Notes: generated by a model from the letters alone, not told the origin. A stretch of DNA of 55,728 nt from JBBDRW01 sp040905265 (GCA_040905265.1 JBBDRW010000029.1:1-55728), one strand, 5' to 3'; counted from the stretch's first letter, positions 34,037 to 42,536 are shown. Made by a program: numbers and translations.

Positions 34037-35110
34037 ATGAAACAGAAGATCGGGTTTATCTACTACACCTTTTCTCCGGTAACGGGCGGGGCGGCTGTGC
34101 ACGGCTGGAACCTGGCAAAAGAGCTGAACAGCCTTGGGTACCGCCTCTACAAGCTGAATGGAGGGCCGGACCCGTGGACCGAGAAAAAGCCGGAAAATCT
34201 CGCCGGGTTGATCTGGATCCTGCGGCACTGTGAGCTGATCTACGTCCGGATGGATTTCTTTTTCAACCTGCGGAACCTGATCGGGTTTCTATCCATCCTT
34301 CTTGGGAAGAAGACGGTCGTGGAATTGAATACGCCGTCGGACGAGCTGCACCTCTTTGGGCGAAGTCCGGCCTGGATTCGCTGGATTGACCGGATCTGGG
34401 GACTCTTTCTGCGAAGAGCGGACGCCGTTACGGTCGTAAGCGAACCGGTCGCCCGCTACTGCCGGGAGGCACTCAGCCTCGAGAGAGTACAGGTCATTGA
34501 AAACGGCGGAGAGATCTTTGATCCTGTGGCGCTCCATCCCGACCCGGCAGTCCGGGACGAGATGGAGAGTATCCGGAAGAAGTACAGAACCGTAGTGGTC
34601 TGGGCAGGTTCTTCCAACGCGATGCAGGATCTTGAGGCGATGGAGCAGATAGCCGAAGCCGCCTCCCCGGAAACAGCCATTGTCCTGCTGGTCCAGGAGG
34701 ATCTGAACGGGAAAAAAGTTACCGCAGAGGGGGAAAATATCTTTATCTTCCGCAACATGGAGCGAGATACCGTGAAATACATCATCCGGGAATCGGAGAT
34801 TGGAGTCGCCTTTTACCGAGAGTATCCGTGGTCCCGATGGGGCTTCTACAACAGCTCCCTGAAGGTGATGGAGTACCTGAACAACGGCCTGCTGGCCCTG
34901 GCCAACATCGAAGGGACAGAGGTGCAGCGAAACCACCCGAATTTCAGGCAGGTCTCCGGTGTGGAAGAGGCAGCGGCGATCATCCGATCCTTTCGGGGTA
35001 CTGCAGTGGATTCGGCATCATCCGGAACAACGGAAGTTCAACCCGCCAGAACCTGGGCGGACGCTGCCTCGGAAACCTCTGAACTCATTCAATCGATCCT
35101 TACGCCGTGA
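34037..35110 (+). CDS. GT4-like glycosyltransferase
   Basis: 357 residues with GT-B features. There is a Gly-rich N-terminal loop (SPVTGGAAVHGWNLAKELNSLGY), ADAVTVVSEPVARYCREAL in the linker region, and a C-terminal donor half with NSSLKVMEYLNNGLLALANIEG, where the acidic donor-binding residue is expected. A good AGGAG lies 9 nt before ATG 34037. It overlaps the next gene by 4 bp (GTGA), so it is the first of a tightly coupled trio with the polymerase-like gene and the second GT4. Sugar specificity is not readable. Confidence 0.8.
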   Translation: MKQKIGFIYYTFSPVTGGAAVHGWNLAKELNSLGYRLYKLNGGPDPWTEKKPENLAGLIWILRHCELIYVRMDFFFNLRNLIGFLSILLGKKTVVELNTPSDELHLFGRSPAWIRWIDRIWGLFLRRADAVTVVSEPVARYCREALSLERVQVIENGGEIFDPVALHPDPAVRDEMESIRKKYRTVVVWAGSSNAMQDLEAMEQIAEAASPETAIVLLVQEDLNGKKVTAEGENIFIFRNMERDTVKYIIRESEIGVAFYREYPWSRWGFYNSSLKVMEYLNNGLLALANIEGTEVQRNHPNFRQVSGVEEAAAIIRSFRGTAVDSASSGTTEVQPARTWADAASETSELIQSILTP

Positions 35111-36501
35111 ACGGACTCAACAGCCAACAGACCGCCAGGGCAGTGATCTTTCTGCTCCCCTTTGTGCTCTATGAGGATCTGATCCTGGCGGGAGGAATGT
35201 TTGTCGCAGGGCTGCTGCTGATTCATTTCGAAAAGATTGGCCCCTCCCTGCTGAAACTGGAGTGGAGAGAGTATCTCTTTTTCCTCTATATGTTCCATAT
35301 GCTCTTTGGTGAGAGGGACTTCGCCTACGTCGGTTTTGAACCCCTCTTTGTGACCGAGGGCGTGATCGCCATTCTTGCCGTTGCCTATCATAAAGAGCTT
35401 CTCCGGGTGCACAAGAACCTTCTGATCTACTATCTGCTGGTTGTGATCGGCCTCCTCTGGGCGGCCGTCTATCTTTACGACTTTCGCCTGGATGCTATCC
35501 GCGACTCTTTGATGTTGGTCTATGCGATCTGGGTGCCGATCGTCTATCACGTGTTCAACAAGAAACTGGGATATGACCTCTTCTTCAACCTTCTGAAACT
35601 CTTTATTGTCCTGAAAGCGGGGGCCTACCTCTATGAGACGGTCATGATCCTGCTTGGCCACCGGTCGATTGTCTTTGAAGGATTCCGCTTCGGGGTAGGG
35701 TACGCGATCCCCTCACTGGTGGTCATCAGCCTTTTTGTTCCGCTTCGGCATATCAGTATGAGGTACAAACTACTCTCCTTTGCGATGCTCCCGGCGGTCT
35801 TTACCATGTTCCACCGGTCGCTCTTTTTCGGCATCACATTGGCGGTGTTGCTCATCTTTCTCATGGGGAAGCTGCGGATCAGGAAGACCATCCTTACCTA
35901 CGGCGTTACGACGCTGGTTGTGCTGTTCGGGTTCCTCTTCTACTACAACACCCAGGTGGATGTCGACCTGTTTCAAATCCTGGAACGGAAATCCTCCCTG
36001 GATGAAGGAAACATCAATTTCCGGTTCCTCTCCTGGGAGATTGTGATGGAGAAATTTCCGGACTATTTCCTGCTAGGGTATGGAGTCGGCCGGCCGGTGA
36101 TGTTTGTACAGGCGAATCAATTTTTTGATACGGTGAACCTCTCCTACTTCGACATCCGGGATCTGGGAGGGAACGCCCAGCCGCACAACTCCTATCTGAA
36201 TATCCTCGTCCGGTTCGGGATACTGATCTTTCCCCTCTTTCTTTACGCCCTGTGGAAACCGTTTGAACGGATCATCTTCTTCTGGAAACAGCGCAGGAGG
36301 GAAGAGAACAGATACTACCGCTTCCTGTTGCTCTCCGGCCTCTTTATACTGATGCTTGTTTTCGCCTTTTTTAACGTGGTCCTCGAATCGCCCCACCACT
36401 CGTTCCCGTTCTGGCTGGCAATCGGCATGATCCTGGCATATGGCAGGAATCGAAACCGTGTGCCGGATCGTGTCCGCATCCGAAAACCGGCCTCTTCGTG
36501 A
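35107..36501 (+). CDS. O-antigen ligase/polymerase-like multi-pass membrane protein
   Basis: 464 residues with about ten hydrophobic helices, a short cytoplasmic start and a basic tail (RNRVPDRVRIRKPASS). A large loop before the last helices contains NFRFLSWEIVMEKFPDYFLLGYGVGRP and ends with PHNSYLNILVRFG, the pattern of Wzy/WaaL-type polymerases. It would join repeat units at the periplasmic face of the inner membrane. It starts at GTG 35107, overlapping the previous stop, and its own stop overlaps the next GTG (36498), so all three genes are translationally coupled. Confidence 0.78.
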   Translation: MNGLNSQQTARAVIFLLPFVLYEDLILAGGMFVAGLLLIHFEKIGPSLLKLEWREYLFFLYMFHMLFGERDFAYVGFEPLFVTEGVIAILAVAYHKELLRVHKNLLIYYLLVVIGLLWAAVYLYDFRLDAIRDSLMLVYAIWVPIVYHVFNKKLGYDLFFNLLKLFIVLKAGAYLYETVMILLGHRSIVFEGFRFGVGYAIPSLVVISLFVPLRHISMRYKLLSFAMLPAVFTMFHRSLFFGITLAVLLIFLMGKLRIRKTILTYGVTTLVVLFGFLFYYNTQVDVDLFQILERKSSLDEGNINFRFLSWEIVMEKFPDYFLLGYGVGRPVMFVQANQFFDTVNLSYFDIRDLGGNAQPHNSYLNILVRFGILIFPLFLYALWKPFERIIFFWKQRRREENRYYRFLLLSGLFILMLVFAFFNVVLESPHHSFPFWLAIGMILAYGRNRNRVPDRVRIRKPASS

Positions 36502-37805
36502 AGATTCTTCAGGTTCATAATGCCTACCGGGAACGGGGGGGTGAGTGGGAGGTTTTTCACTCCGAGAGGGAGTTACTGGCCGATGGAGGGCACGAGGTCA
36601 CCCCGTTTCTGAAAGATAACCGGGAGGCATTGTCGGGACTTCTTCCAAGGATTCGGCAGCCGTTTCGAACGCACTACTCCGTCCGGTCCAGGGAGGAGGT
36701 TCGCAAGGAGTTACGGCGATGCCAGGCCGGGCTGATGCATGTCCACAACTTTTTTCCACTCCTGACCCCCTCGATCTTTGACGCTGCCCTGGAGGAGAGA
36801 GTCCCGTCGGTGATGACGCTTCACAACTACCGCCTGATTCATCCAAACGGACAATTGATGCACGATGGGAAGATCGACGAGCGGAGCGTCCGGGGAAGCG
36901 CCTGGACGTGTGTGCCGGACGGTGTCTACCGCAATTCTATTTTGCAGACAGCCGTTGTGGCATACATGATCGAATACCACCGGAAAAAGGGGACGTGGAA
37001 CCGTGTGCCGACACGTTTTATCGCCCTTACGGAGTTTGCCAAACGGAAGTTCGTAGAAGGGGGGCTTCCGGAAGAACGGATCCGGGTGAAACCGAACTTC
37101 ATCCATGACCCTTTCGAAAAGGGCGGGGTGCTGGATGGGCAGCCGGTATCGCCGGAAGAGCGTATCACCAAAGCGGGCGAATACGGTGAAAGCCAGGTGC
37201 CGGACCCTGGCGGCCCGCATGACAGGGGCGGTGAGGAAACCGGCCGTCGGCAGGGCCGTTCGGCACAGGGGGGAGGATCACCCTATTTCCTCTATGCAGG
37301 GCGGATCAGCCGGGAAAAAGGGGTGGAGGACCTGATCCGCTGCTGGAACCGGTATCAGATCGACGCCGAACTCAGGATTCTCGGAGACGGGCCGGAGAGG
37401 AAGAAGCTGGAGGAGATGTCCGATCCCAACATGTCAATCCGGTGGCTGGGCCGGCAGGCGAGAGAAGAGGTGCTGCGTCAGATGCACGGAGCAACGGCAC
37501 TCCTGTTTCCTTCCCGGTGGTATGAAGGATTCCCGCTCACCCTGGTGGAAGCCCTGTCGGTAGGCTGCCCGGCAATCGTTACCCGGATCGGGAGCCAGGC
37601 AGAGATCATCCGGCACGGAGAGGCCGGATTTCAGGTACAGCCGGGCAATATCGATGAGATCCGTACGGCTGCGCGATCCTTGTTGGAGCAGCCGGCGCTG
37701 AGGCGGGCCCTGTCGGAGACGGCACGGGAGGAGTATCTGGCGAAGTACACCCCGGAGATCAATCTGCGGCAGCTGGAGAGAATTTATGAGGAGGCGGTAG
37801 AATAG
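36498..37805 (+). CDS. Family 4 glycosyltransferase with an internal hydrophilic insertion
   Basis: 435 residues, GT-B. The N-terminal domain opens MKILQVHNAYRERGGEWEV and carries LMHVHNFFPLLTPSIFDAA and VMTLHNYRLIHPNG. The donor domain has YAGRISREKGVEDLI and the EX7E motif in SRWYEGFPLTLVEAL. Between the two domains (about residues 220-258) lies a Gly/Arg/Glu/Gln-rich linker (EYGESQVPDPGGPHDRGG...) that is longer than usual and looks unstructured. The start GTG overlaps the polymerase-like gene. A typical role is adding sugars to a lipid-linked repeat unit on the cytoplasmic face. Confidence 0.86.
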   Translation: MKILQVHNAYRERGGEWEVFHSERELLADGGHEVTPFLKDNREALSGLLPRIRQPFRTHYSVRSREEVRKELRRCQAGLMHVHNFFPLLTPSIFDAALEERVPSVMTLHNYRLIHPNGQLMHDGKIDERSVRGSAWTCVPDGVYRNSILQTAVVAYMIEYHRKKGTWNRVPTRFIALTEFAKRKFVEGGLPEERIRVKPNFIHDPFEKGGVLDGQPVSPEERITKAGEYGESQVPDPGGPHDRGGEETGRRQGRSAQGGGSPYFLYAGRISREKGVEDLIRCWNRYQIDAELRILGDGPERKKLEEMSDPNMSIRWLGRQAREEVLRQMHGATALLFPSRWYEGFPLTLVEALSVGCPAIVTRIGSQAEIIRHGEAGFQVQPGNIDEIRTAARSLLEQPALRRALSETAREEYLAKYTPEINLRQLERIYEEAVE

Positions 37806-37903
37806 GTGAGAGGGGGCAGATTCAGCAGTTGCATTTTCTGCAATCTTACCGGACTTTTAGATTCGAAAATAGTTCAGGAAATAGTTAGTTAAAAAAAGGT
37901 TTC

Positions 37904-38875
37904 ATGAGTGAAAAAAGAGCTTTAGTGTGTGGTGCTGGTGGCTTTATTGGCGGGCATCTGGTCAACCGGTTGAAAAAAGAGGGATATTGGGTCCGCGGAG
38001 TGGACCTCAAAGAGAATGAATACGGCAACAACGCATCCGATGAGTTTGTCCTGGGCGACCTGAGAGACCCGAAGGTCGTGCAAAACGTAGTCACAGAGGA
38101 TCTGAACGAGATCTACCAGCTCGCCGCCGACATGGGCGGGGCCGGATTCGTCTTTACCGGAGAGAACGATGCAGACATCATGCACAACAGCGCACTCTGC
38201 AATCTGAATGTACTGGATGAAGCGAAAAAGAAAAAGGTTCCGAAGATCTTCTACTCCTCATCCGCCTGTATCTATCCGGAGTACAACCAGATGGATCCGC
38301 AAAACCCGAAGTGTTCCGAAGAGAGTGCCTATCCGGCCGAACCCGACAGCGAGTACGGGTGGGAGAAGCTCTTCAGTGAACGGCTCTATCTGAGCTATCA
38401 GCGCAATTTCGGGATCAACGTGAAGGTTGCCAGATTCCATAACATTTTTGGCCCGAATGGCACGTGGGATGGGGGCAGAGAGAAAGCGCCGGCTGCGATC
38501 TGCCGGAAAGTGGCCATGGCAGAAGAGGGTGGATCGGTCGAAGTGTGGGGAGACGGAACACAGACCCGCTCCTTTCTGATCATCGATGAGTGTGTGGAAG
38601 CAGTACGCCGCCTGATGGAGTCCGACTTCTCCGGCCCGGTCAACATCGGCTCCGAAGAGATGATCTCCATTCAGGATTTTACAAAGCTGGTGATCGAGAT
38701 CTCCGGCAAAAACCTCTCGATCAAAAACATAGAAGGGCCGCTCGGCGTAGCCGGTCGAAATTCAGACAACAACCTGATCCGGGAAAAACTGGGATGGGCG
38801 CCCTCAAGACCCCTCCGTGAAGGAGTTGAAGAGACCTACCGATGGATACAGGAGCAGATCCAACGAGCAAAATAA
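37904..38875 (+). CDS. GDP-mannose 3,5-epimerase-like NAD-dependent sugar epimerase
   Basis: 323 residues, extended SDR. The cofactor loop is GAGGFIGGHLV (10-20). It resembles plant GDP-mannose 3,5-epimerase along its length: LAADMGGAGFV, YSSSACIYPEYNQ with the catalytic Cys122, the Y151-x3-K155 pair in YGWEKL, GTWDGGREKAPAAICRK with Lys194, TRSFLIIDECVE, and NIGSEEM...GRNSDNNLI.EKLGWAP. This is a closer match than UDP-glucose epimerases. The product would be GDP-L-galactose and/or GDP-L-gulose, a donor for the glycosyltransferases around it. It is preceded by a 98-bp spacer and starts at ATG 37904. Confidence 0.85.
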   Translation: MSEKRALVCGAGGFIGGHLVNRLKKEGYWVRGVDLKENEYGNNASDEFVLGDLRDPKVVQNVVTEDLNEIYQLAADMGGAGFVFTGENDADIMHNSALCNLNVLDEAKKKKVPKIFYSSSACIYPEYNQMDPQNPKCSEESAYPAEPDSEYGWEKLFSERLYLSYQRNFGINVKVARFHNIFGPNGTWDGGREKAPAAICRKVAMAEEGGSVEVWGDGTQTRSFLIIDECVEAVRRLMESDFSGPVNIGSEEMISIQDFTKLVIEISGKNLSIKNIEGPLGVAGRNSDNNLIREKLGWAPSRPLREGVEETYRWIQEQIQRAK

Positions 38876-38917
38876 ACCGCCTACAACAAGATACCTGACC
38901 TCATTTCGGTTCAATAA

Positions 38918-38935
38918 TTCGAAGAACTCTTCGAA
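38918..38935. repeat. Palindrome TTCGAAGA-AC-TCTTCGAA
   Basis: Perfect 8-bp arms with a 2-nt loop, between the convergent epimerase and WecG-like genes. There is no T-run on either side, so it is at most a weak terminator or an RNA stabiliser. Confidence 0.5.
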
Positions 38936-38978
38936 ATCCTGGCTATGCAGTATAAAATTCCAGAAAAACCGGGAAGCC

Positions 38979-39827
38979 TTACTCAGGCCGATCTGCATCA
39001 TTACGGCCTTCAGGCTCCTGACCCCTGCCCCCTGACTCCTGTATTCCGTATTCTGTATTCTTGCTTTTCAACAAATCCCCCACGGCATACAAGATAAACA
39101 TTGGCACAGCGACTGCATACCTTTTCCAGAGGCGGCGGGGTTCGATGAGGAGCCGGAAGAACCACTCCAGGCCGATTCGCTGCATCCACCCCGGAGCCTG
39201 CCGTATATTCCCAATATGAAAATCAAAGGCAGCGCCTACCGTAACCAGAAAATGGACATCCGTGTATTCGGCAAGCCGGGCCGCAAACATCTCCTGTTTC
39301 GGAGTGCTGATGCCGATCCAGACGAGATCTGCTTTAGAGGAATTAATATTTCGGGCAATTTCTTCATAGTCAAACTCATCCACGGCAGCAAACGGCGGGG
39401 TATAGATTCCGGAAATGTTGTGATTGCCAAAAGAATTCCGGCACGCTTGCCGCAGCTTCTCTGCCACGCCCTCACCGCCGCCACAGAGAAAATGGTTGAC
39501 ATCCCTTCCGGCAGATGCTTTCATCATATCTTTGAAAACATCGGGGCCGTAACACCTTCTCATTTCTCTGGCACCTTTGGCACGGCCGACCCAAACACAT
39601 GGCATACCGTCTGGAAGATTCATATAAAACGTGTTGAGCAGATCATGGAAACCCCGGTTTCTCCGGGCATGGACCACCCCGTGAGCTCCCGATGCACTGA
39701 CGCATCGGTTCAGCCTTGGCTCTGAACCGGAACAGATATCCTGAATGTGGACGATCGCATCCGGTATAGACCCGGCATAGAAAGGGATGCCGGCTATGGA
39801 GACTGTCGGTATTGAGCCTGTTGCCAT
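38979..39827 (-). CDS. WecG/TagA/CpsF-family glycosyltransferase
   Basis: Membrane-associated GT26-type transferase, usually adding the second sugar (for example ManNAc or ManNAcA) to an undecaprenyl-linked first sugar. It has about 282 residues from ATG 39827; the frame continues to TTG 39851. The conserved NLPDGMPCVWVGR, HFLCGGGEGVAEKL and ADLVWIGISTPKQEMFAARL segments and the C-terminal WMQRIGLEWFFRLLIEPRRLWKRY are all present. The last about 30 residues (KNTEYGIQESGGRGQEPEG) are encoded by the heptamer repeat array, so the normal C-terminus has been replaced or extended. It is the only transferase of the locus on the minus strand. Confidence 0.87.
   Translation of the reverse strand: MATGSIPTVSIAGIPFYAGSIPDAIVHIQDICSGSEPRLNRCVSASGAHGVVHARRNRGFHDLLNTFYMNLPDGMPCVWVGRAKGAREMRRCYGPDVFKDMMKASAGRDVNHFLCGGGEGVAEKLRQACRNSFGNHNISGIYTPPFAAVDEFDYEEIARNINSSKADLVWIGISTPKQEMFAARLAEYTDVHFLVTVGAAFDFHIGNIRQAPGWMQRIGLEWFFRLLIEPRRLWKRYAVAVPMFILYAVGDLLKSKNTEYGIQESGGRGQEPEGRNDADRPE
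39009..39063. repeat. Heptamer array inside the 3' end of the wecG-like gene, minus orientation
   Basis: About seven units in exact 7-bp register read on the minus strand: CAGAATA, CGGAATA, CAGGAGT, CAGGGGG, CAGGGGT and CAGGAGC. The array is translated as part of the gene, its 7-bp period giving a 21-bp (7-residue) pattern. Confidence 0.8.
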
Positions 39828-40142
39828 GGTGATCTGTATAAGTCCACCCAATTATCCTGATACCAGAAATTGTGATGGAGAGTAAATGAGCATTGTTTTT
39901 GAAAGCCTGAACTGACAGGTGGAAAGTACGAAAGTGTACGAACCATTACAGGCACAAATAGTTGCCAGTTCGATATCGTGTGTACCATGAACCTGGGAGG
40001 CCGACAGACTTCCAGGCAAAATCGAACGGTTCGGGAACAAAATCCCCCGACGTCCGTTTAATCGATGTAATCTGCCTGCTGAAGATTGTATCTGACTGAA
40101 AAAGAGGCTACCTTACACAATTTGGAAAACCCCATTTATTTG
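39828..40142. other. 315-bp spacer between the wecG-like gene and the first sugar transferase
   Basis: A divergent promoter region with no gene recognised. It contains a degraded copy of the CCGACAGACTTCC hairpin motif (about 39997-40015). A 12-mer, AAAAAGAGGCTA, at 40099-40110 recurs at 41062-41073 upstream of the second sugar transferase. Confidence 0.45.
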
Positions 40143-40895
40143 ATGTCTGACCAACTATCATCCATGGACATACACGCCGATCGAATGATCAGTGTACGAG
40201 AGAGGCTAATCTTCGAAGCCGATAAAAAGAGGAAGAAGGACCATTCGGAACCGCTCTACCTCGAATCTGCCTTTGAGAAACTGCATGTGCGCGAGTATCG
40301 CGGGAAACGCCTGTTCGATATAACGGCTGGAATCTTCGGGATGGTTGCATTTCTGTTGTTAACCCCGTTTATCGCACTTGGCATCAAGCTCTCTTCACGC
40401 GGACCCGTTTTTTTCAAACAGACCCGAACCGGAAAAAACGGAATTCCGTTTACCTGCTACAAATTTCGAACCATGTACAATGTTGGCAGAGACGAAGGCA
40501 GTGTAGATGAACCTGATATTACGACCAAGGGAGATCCCAGAGTCTTTTCATTCGGCAAATTTCTGCGCTTTTTGAATCTGGATGAGCTGCCTCAAATTCT
40601 CAACGTTTTCAAAGGAGACATGAGTCTGGTCGGTCCTAGGCCCTACCCGGTTGACGAGTGTGCCTGGTGGAACTCCAGTTTTGACGACTTTTTCTACCGG
40701 TATGCCGTTCGTCCGGGAATTACCGGGTTTGCACAGGTGAGAGGATACAGGGGCGGAACACTCAATGAAGAGCATATGCGCAAACGAACGGATTATGACC
40801 TGATCTACGTTCAGAAGAATTCACTGCTATTTGACGTCAAAACAATCGCGCAGACGGTTACCCAGATGGTAAACCTTCAGACTAACGGCCACTGA
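40143..40895 (+). CDS. Undecaprenyl-phosphate sugar phosphotransferase-like (bacterial sugar transferase), copy 1
   Basis: About 251 residues from ATG 40143; ATG 40164 aligns better with its paralogue, and an upstream TTG at 40086 is unlikely. It has one membrane segment (about residues 64-86 of this frame), then the catalytic block: PVFFKQTRTGKNGIPFTCYKFRTM, LDELPQILNVFKGDMSLVGPRPYPVDE and PGITGFAQVRG. It lacks the extra N-terminal helices of WbaP/WcaJ, so it is the small PglC-like form. It starts the polysaccharide by transferring a sugar-1-phosphate to the lipid carrier. The paralogue follows directly. Confidence 0.88.
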   Translation: MSDQLSSMDIHADRMISVRERLIFEADKKRKKDHSEPLYLESAFEKLHVREYRGKRLFDITAGIFGMVAFLLLTPFIALGIKLSSRGPVFFKQTRTGKNGIPFTCYKFRTMYNVGRDEGSVDEPDITTKGDPRVFSFGKFLRFLNLDELPQILNVFKGDMSLVGPRPYPVDECAWWNSSFDDFFYRYAVRPGITGFAQVRGYRGGTLNEEHMRKRTDYDLIYVQKNSLLFDVKTIAQTVTQMVNLQTNGH

Positions 40896-41115
40896 TCTTC
40901 TGCAGGCACGTCGTCACTACAGCCTGATGTATTGTTGATATCGTTGATTCTGGCCGGCTGAAGTGAACCCGTCTTGATGATCTCGTTCTTTTCACTCCAG
41001 AAGTCTGATTCTAAAGAATTTGGATGATAGTCAAATTGAGCTTTTCATTTGTAAATAAGCAAAAAAGAGGCTAAACTTTTGCCTTAAAGGAACTGCGCTC
41101 ATTGAGTTGTCACAC

Positions 41116-41886
41116 ATGGACCCAGATGCAGGTGCCCAATTGACGGTAAGGGAACGTTTAGAAATAGAGGCTAAAAGACATCAGAATGGGACCTCCCATC
41201 TGATCAAAAATGGCACCAATGGTGTTCATAATGGGAAAAATGGCACAAGCAACGGCCGCCATATTCCCAATCTGCAGGTACGTGAATACAAGGGAAAACG
41301 GCTGCTGGACCTTACAGTCGGTATCTTCGGAATGGCGGTTTTTCTGGTTCTCACCCCGTTCATAGCACTTGCTATCAAACTCTCATCCAAAGGGCCGGTC
41401 TTCTTTAAACAGAAACGGACCGGCAAGAACGGAGTCGTCTTTACCTGCTACAAATTCCGGACGATGAAAGAGGGCGCCAAGCTGGAGAGCCCGGAGGGGG
41501 CGCCTGATATTACGCTGAAAGGGGACAACCGTATTTTCACATTCGGCAAGTTCCTTCGTTATCTCAATCTGGACGAACTTCCGCAAATCATCAATGTTTT
41601 CAAAGGGGATATGAGCCTGGTCGGCCCGCGCCCCTATCCGGTCGACGAATGTGCCTACTGGAACTCTATGTTTGACGACTTTTACTACCGCTACTCCGTA
41701 AAACCGGGAATTACCGGATATGCCCAGGTCAAAGGGTTCCGCGGCGGTACGCTGGACAAGGAGTCGATCCGGAAGCGGACCAATTTCGATCTCATCTATG
41801 TGCAGAAGAACTCCCTGCTTCTGGATATCAAGACCATTGCTCTCACCGTCACCCAGATGGTGAACCTGGAGACCAACGGACATTGA
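41116..41886 (+). CDS. Undecaprenyl-phosphate sugar phosphotransferase-like, copy 2
   Basis: About 256 residues from ATG 41116. The catalytic core is very similar to the preceding gene (KFRTM, LDELPQIINVFKGDMSLVGPRPYPVDE, PGITGYAQVKG, and an identical VTQMVNLxTNGH end), so this is a tandem duplication. The N-terminal region differs and carries a low-complexity Asn-Gly-rich stretch (NGTSHLIKNGTNGVHNGKNG) before the membrane segment. Two initiating transferases side by side may differ in sugar or be redundant. Confidence 0.88.
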   Translation: MDPDAGAQLTVRERLEIEAKRHQNGTSHLIKNGTNGVHNGKNGTSNGRHIPNLQVREYKGKRLLDLTVGIFGMAVFLVLTPFIALAIKLSSKGPVFFKQKRTGKNGVVFTCYKFRTMKEGAKLESPEGAPDITLKGDNRIFTFGKFLRYLNLDELPQIINVFKGDMSLVGPRPYPVDECAYWNSMFDDFYYRYSVKPGITGYAQVKGFRGGTLDKESIRKRTNFDLIYVQKNSLLLDIKTIALTVTQMVNLETNGH

Positions 41887-41950
41887 TTCCCCTGTTATAG
41901 TTTGTTGAGAGTTTGGCTCTGATCGGAATTTCTACCCTATGTCGTCCACT

Positions 41951-42083
41951 GTGCAGCTCTCCCTGGAAAGAATCCAAAGGTCTATATGGATTTGAGGCAA
42001 ATGAATGGAGCCGAACCTGAATGGATTTTTTCCCGGGAGAGCTGCACACCGGACTGCTTCGTTCTGACCCCTGACTCCTTGAT
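41951..42083. repeat. Composite repeat: ~97-bp palindromic element followed by inverted heptamers (copy 2)
   Basis: Arms at 41951-41976 and 42022-42047 pair over 26 positions with few mismatches (GTGCAGCTCTCCC...TCCA / TGGA...GGGAGAGCTGCAC). Minus-orientation heptamers follow at 42061-42083 and end in a TGATCAGCC resembling the TGATCAACC of copy 1. It lies between the second sugar transferase and the mntA-like gene and has no coding capacity. Confidence 0.82.
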
Positions 42084-42134
42084 CAGCCAATCCTTACGGG
42101 GAATCAAAGTGAGTTTTTTGTTACATTAAGGCCT

Positions 42135-42536
42135 GTGAAACGAATAGAATCCATATTGTCCGCCTATGCGGAAGAGCACCCGGAGATCGCAGCGATCTAC
42201 CTGTTTGGGTCTCAGGCCAGTGGGCGAGCGCATCCGGAAAGTGATGTGGATGTAGCAATTCTCTATTCAGGGATCGTGAACCCGGATTTCCATCAAACTT
42301 TGGAGGTTCAGGATGAACTCATTTCCCTGCTGCGTCAGGAGGTCGATATTGTCATCCTTAATTCTGCAGATCCGGTGATACGGATGCAAGTCTTGAGAAA
42401 AGGAGAGAAGGTGTTCGAACGGGACCGTAAGGCTGTAAACCGGCTATTCGTCCGAACGATGAATGAGTATGACGACCTGAAACGGGTTCGGGCCATTATC
42501 GAGAAAAACATACTGAAAGGTGGCATCTATGGTTGA
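42135..42536 (+). CDS. mntA: MntA-like nucleotidyltransferase antitoxin
   Basis: 133 residues with the minimal nucleotidyltransferase motif GSX10DXD: Gly25-Ser26, then Asp37 and Asp39 in FGSQASGRAHPESDVDVAI. In characterised MntA/HepT systems this protein inactivates the HepT ribonuclease by AMP transfer to a tyrosine. The start codon GTG 42135 opens VKRIESILSAYAEEHPEIAAIYLFGS. It overlaps the next gene by 8 bp, the normal order for this type VII toxin-antitoxin pair. The composite repeat ends about 50 bp upstream. Confidence 0.85.
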   Translation: MKRIESILSAYAEEHPEIAAIYLFGSQASGRAHPESDVDVAILYSGIVNPDFHQTLEVQDELISLLRQEVDIVILNSADPVIRMQVLRKGEKVFERDRKAVNRLFVRTMNEYDDLKRVRAIIEKNILKGGIYG

